Source: Strigomonas culicis
Taxonomy: Eukaryota > Euglenozoa > Kinetoplastea > Trypanosomatida > Trypanosomatidae
Assembly (NCBI GenBank): GCA_000482145.1
Contig: AUXH01000443.1
Coordinates: forward strand, 1-16,154
DNA length: 16,154 bases
Direction: 5' to 3'
Both the position numbers and the translations under genes were made by a program. Shown here piece by piece: positions 13,148 to 16,154 of this stretch (within the stretch, counting starts at the first letter, position 1; each line of letters starts with the position of its first letter). The notes below the pieces were generated by a model. The model was not told the DNA's origin. It did no database searches and saw only the letters and a list, made by a program, of their open reading frames with translations.

Positions 13148-16100
13148 CTAGGACGGCGCGGCGCTCAGCACCTCCCGCAGGTAGCCCTGCCACACCTGAA
13201 GCTGCGCGAAGAGCAGCGTCAGACGCGTCTTCTCGAAGTTCGCGGCGCAGTCCACGCTCGTGCAGCCCTCCGGCAGCCCGTCGCCGCCCGCCGCGAGCGC
13301 GAGCCGGCGCGGGACGGAGGTGGGCGGCAGCAGGTCCTCCACGTCGCACACGCGCAGCCCGCGGCCGGCCAGGCACGCGGCGCAGGCCTGCTGCACCGCG
13401 TCCAGCTCGCGGCCGACGCGGCCGTAGCGCACGAGGACGGTGCAGAGCAGCTCCGCGGGGTCCGCCCAGCACGCCGCGCAGACGGGCGGCAGCGCGAGGA
13501 GGTCGCGCGGCCCGCCGCCCGACGCGCGGAGCCGGCGCTGCTGCTCCGCCAGCGTCACGGTGCCGCGCTCGCACGCCACGCAGTGGGTGCGCGGGTAGTA
13601 GCCGTCGAGCGTCTTGGGCGGCCGCGCCGGCGCCTCCGGCTCCTCCGCCTGGCCGCTCGCCACCACGATCGTGCCGCGGCCCTCCGGCTCCGCCTCGCTG
13701 TCCACGTCCACGTCGACGACCGCGTCGGCGGGGGTCGCGGCGCGCTCCGGCTCCGGCGTGTAGCGCAGCAGCTGCTCGTGCTGCAGCCGCAGGAAGCGCG
13801 CGCGGTCCATGTACACGGCGCCGCGCGCGCGCCGCCGCGGCAGCTCGCTGTACCACCGCGCGGCGCTGAGGCGGAGCAGGTAGAGGAAGCGGTCGAGGAT
13901 GGGGTTCACGTGGCGATGGATGTAATAGTCCGCGTCGAGCGTCACTGGCTCCTCCGCGTCCGCCACGCGCAGCAGGCAGTCGGGGTGCCGCACCTGGTCG
14001 CGCAGGCGGTCGGACACGCGCGAGCGCACCACGACGTACGGCAGCCGCTCGCCCCAATACGGCGTCCGCGCGGCGTCCTTCGCCATGAGCTGCAGCGCGA
14101 GGTGCGCGGCGAGCGGCGGCGGCCGCGCGCCGCTGTAGCGGTCCAGCTTCACCGCGCGGCGGAAGATGTAGTCAATGGGGCTGCACGCGCCGCTCTGCAG
14201 CTTCGTGACCTCCGCCTCGTAGAGGCGGCGCAGCGCCGGCGGGTCCGCGCCGTCGAAGAGCGCGCGCAGCACCGTCTCCGCGATGCGCGCGGCCGCAGGG
14301 CACTGGTCGCGCCGGACGCTCTCGATGCCCTTCGCGAGGAACGCCGGCACCGTCTGCGCGGGGCTGCTCCACGCGTAGCCGGCGTAGCGCTTCTTCACGA
14401 GCAGCAGGCACGGGCACAGCACCTTCTCGAACTGGAGGACGATCGGCGAGGGGTTCGCGGCTGACACCGCGCGCGCCATCGCCTCGCCGACGGCGCAGGC
14501 CTCCGCGACGGTGCGCCCCGGCAGCCGCACGAAGATCGAGTCCGTGTCGCCGTACACGACCTCCGCGCGCCACGCGGCGTGCTGGCGCACCTGCGCGATG
14601 GCGCGCTCGAGCGTCTGGCGGCCGAGCGCCACGATCGCCTCGGCGATGTCGACGCACGGCATGCGGCCCGTGTAGGACGCGGCAACGTAGCCGTACGTGA
14701 CGTTGGCCACCATCTTGAGCGCGAGCTGCTGCTCGCGCAGCTGCCGCTCCATCGCCTCGTCGCCGACGGCCGCCGCGACGTGGCGGCTGGCCGCCTGCAC
14801 CTCGAAGCGCGTGTCGAGCACGAGCCGCATCATGCGTGGCAGCACGCCCTCCTGCTCGCTCGCCGGGAGGAACATGGCGCCGTTCGGCGCGAAGACCATG
14901 CCGCTGGACTGCTGCGAGCCGCTGTCGGGCACGAGCGCGCGCAGCACCGCGGCGTCCTGCACAAAGTGCGGCAGGACACCGAGCCGCCCGTCCGCCGCCG
15001 GCCGCACAAGCCCGACGCACGTCGAGTAGCACAGGTTGTACGCGATGACGACGCTCGGGTACAGGCTGCGGAAGTCCAGCACCACGACGGGGTCCGTGTA
15101 GTGCCCGCTCTTGGGCTGGAGGATGAGCGGGATGACCTGGATGCGCGGCTGCTGGTGCACCTGGTCCCGCGTGGGGGAGTAAAGTAGGTAGTGCAGCGGC
15201 CGCGTCATGCGCAGCAGCGTCGCCTCCACGCGGAACTGCGAGCCGCGCGTGGCCACCTCCGCGAAGAGGATGCCGTAGAGCCGCGAGAACTGCGACTGGC
15301 GTGTGTAGTAGCCGAACGCCACCGCGATGCGGTGCGGCGCGACGACGCGGCCGCAGAGGTACTGCAGCGCGGCCCACCGGTCGGCCCCGCCGGCGGCGTA
15401 CAGCTCCGTCAGCCGCGCGTCGGACAGCACCGGCAGCGGCGCGCCGAAGAGCGCCGCGTGGACGAGGGGGAGGCTGTACGCGGGCAGGCTGCGCTGCTTG
15501 CGCAGGTCGCGGCTGAGGCTGACGCACACGCGGCCCGGCACCGCGAAGGCGGCCGCGCCGAACCGTCGGGTGTACTGCGGCGCGACGGGCCGCTCGCCGC
15601 CGCGCGGCGCCCCCTCCCCCTCCGCCCGGTCCGCGTCGCTCTCAGACTCGTCGCGGTCGCTGCTGCTGTCGCCGCCGGAGAGGCGAGCCTCTTCCCCGTC
15701 CGCCGCCGCCGGGCCTGCTGCTCCCTCCCGCCGCGTCGCCTGCGCGGCGAAGCGCGACAGGTCGTGGCGGAGGGAGCGGCCCAGCACGAGGCGGTAGCGC
15801 TGCGCCAGCAGCCCCAGGCCGTACTTGTAGCCCTCCCACGACAACAGCAGGTCCGGCTCCTGCGCGTGGAGCTCGCGCACCACGCGGCGCAGCAGCGCGG
15901 CCTCGTCGCGCAGCTCCGTCACGGGGACGCCCGCCGACAGGGCGTAGCGGCGCGGCGCGGCGCCCGCCGTGGCGACCGCGAAGAGCCGCACCCGCACGTC
16001 CGCGGCGGACGAGCCGGCGGCGCCGAGCCCGACGGCCAGCAGCTCGCCCTCGTACAGCTGCCGCTCCCCGGCGCGCCGCCCCACCAGCACCTCCACCGTC

Positions 16101-16154
16101 GCCACCCGCAGCCGGCATTCGCGCATGTAGTCCTGGAGCGCGCGCGAGGCCGCG
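13148..16154 (-). CDS. REV3: DNA polymerase zeta catalytic subunit, 5' end outside the window
   Basis: Family B translesion polymerase that extends from mismatched or lesion-containing primer ends. 1001 codons are visible, and the frame is open at the edge (AASRALQDY precedes the first visible Met at 16126), so the N-terminal part is missing. Numbered from that Met, RLYGILFAEVATRGSQFRVE (282-301) is typical of REV3. Motif A is DFRSLYPS (351-358), motif B KMVANVTYG (471-479), motif C YGDTDS (525-530, Asp527/Asp529), then KKRYAG (578-583) and KGIESVRRDQCP (599-610). The exonuclease-like region (PDLLLSWEGYKYGLGLLAQR, 91-110) lacks the acidic residues, as expected for polymerase zeta. The C-terminus has two cysteine sets: 849/852 with 883/886, and 915/918 with 955/960, the second being the place of the iron-sulfur cluster in this family. 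Confidence 0.96.
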   Translation of the reverse strand, partial: AASRALQDYMRECRLRVATVEVLVGRRAGERQLYEGELLAVGLGAAGSSAADVRVRLFAVATAGAAPRRYALSAGVPVTELRDEAALLRRVVRELHAQEPDLLLSWEGYKYGLGLLAQRYRLVLGRSLRHDLSRFAAQATRREGAAGPAAADGEEARLSGGDSSSDRDESESDADRAEGEGAPRGGERPVAPQYTRRFGAAAFAVPGRVCVSLSRDLRKQRSLPAYSLPLVHAALFGAPLPVLSDARLTELYAAGGADRWAALQYLCGRVVAPHRIAVAFGYYTRQSQFSRLYGILFAEVATRGSQFRVEATLLRMTRPLHYLLYSPTRDQVHQQPRIQVIPLILQPKSGHYTDPVVVLDFRSLYPSVVIAYNLCYSTCVGLVRPAADGRLGVLPHFVQDAAVLRALVPDSGSQQSSGMVFAPNGAMFLPASEQEGVLPRMMRLVLDTRFEVQAASRHVAAAVGDEAMERQLREQQLALKMVANVTYGYVAASYTGRMPCVDIAEAIVALGRQTLERAIAQVRQHAAWRAEVVYGDTDSIFVRLPGRTVAEACAVGEAMARAVSAANPSPIVLQFEKVLCPCLLLVKKRYAGYAWSSPAQTVPAFLAKGIESVRRDQCPAAARIAETVLRALFDGADPPALRRLYEAEVTKLQSGACSPIDYIFRRAVKLDRYSGARPPPLAAHLALQLMAKDAARTPYWGERLPYVVVRSRVSDRLRDQVRHPDCLLRVADAEEPVTLDADYYIHRHVNPILDRFLYLLRLSAARWYSELPRRRARGAVYMDRARFLRLQHEQLLRYTPEPERAATPADAVVDVDVDSEAEPEGRGTIVVASGQAEEPEAPARPPKTLDGYYPRTHCVACERGTVTLAEQQRRLRASGGGPRDLLALPPVCAACWADPAELLCTVLVRYGRVGRELDAVQQACAACLAGRGLRVCDVEDLLPPTSVPRRLALAAGGDGLPEGCTSVDCAANFEKTRLTLLFAQLQVWQGYLREVLSAAPS

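Overview
The window looks like nuclear DNA of a kinetoplastid flagellate, most likely a trypanosomatid. Six substantial protein genes, plus the beginning of a seventh, all lie on the minus strand. None needs an intron. They are very GC-rich and are separated by AT-rich gaps. In front of the genes whose upstream side is in the window, the minus strand carries a pyrimidine tract, then an AG, then a leader without any ATG. That is the layout of a polycistronic unit resolved by spliced-leader trans-splicing. The genus cannot be told from this sequence.

In transcription order (high to low coordinates) the genes are: (1) REV3, catalytic subunit of DNA polymerase zeta, whose 5' end lies beyond the window (13148-16154); (2) a 664-residue protein of unknown function with a mitochondrial-type N-terminus and a helical C-terminal part (10915-12909); (3) ELP3, a radical-SAM/acetyltransferase protein of the Elongator type with an unusually short cysteine motif (8542-10533); (4) a 413-residue, probably mitochondrial, single-span membrane protein with a stretch resembling the degenerate J domain of Pam16/Tim16 (6876-8117); (5) a mitochondrial carrier (SLC25) protein with a long N-terminal extension (5146-6417); (6) a 518-residue protein with a thioredoxin-like core and a CPCC motif (1743-3299); (7) the first 69 codons of an unidentified protein (1-209).

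Two gaps are much longer than the others: 210-1742 and 3300-5145. The second holds a 41-codon open frame (4461-4586) behind a T15 pyrimidine tract and a CAG. It has a higher third-position GC than the surrounding DNA and is the best candidate for an unannotated small-protein gene. The first gap holds a very strong pyrimidine-tract/CAG signal near 1109-1160 with no convincing gene behind it, a long AT microsatellite, and a cluster of a GATAAAAC octamer that includes a perfect inverted pair. No tRNA, rRNA, spliced-leader gene, transposon or CRISPR array was recognised.

The genes do not form one pathway, as is normal for kinetoplastid units. Genes 2, 4 and 5 are probably mitochondrial. REV3 is a nuclear translesion polymerase and ELP3 a tRNA-modification or chromatin-related enzyme. 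Expression is probably set after transcription, through splice-site choice and untranslated regions.
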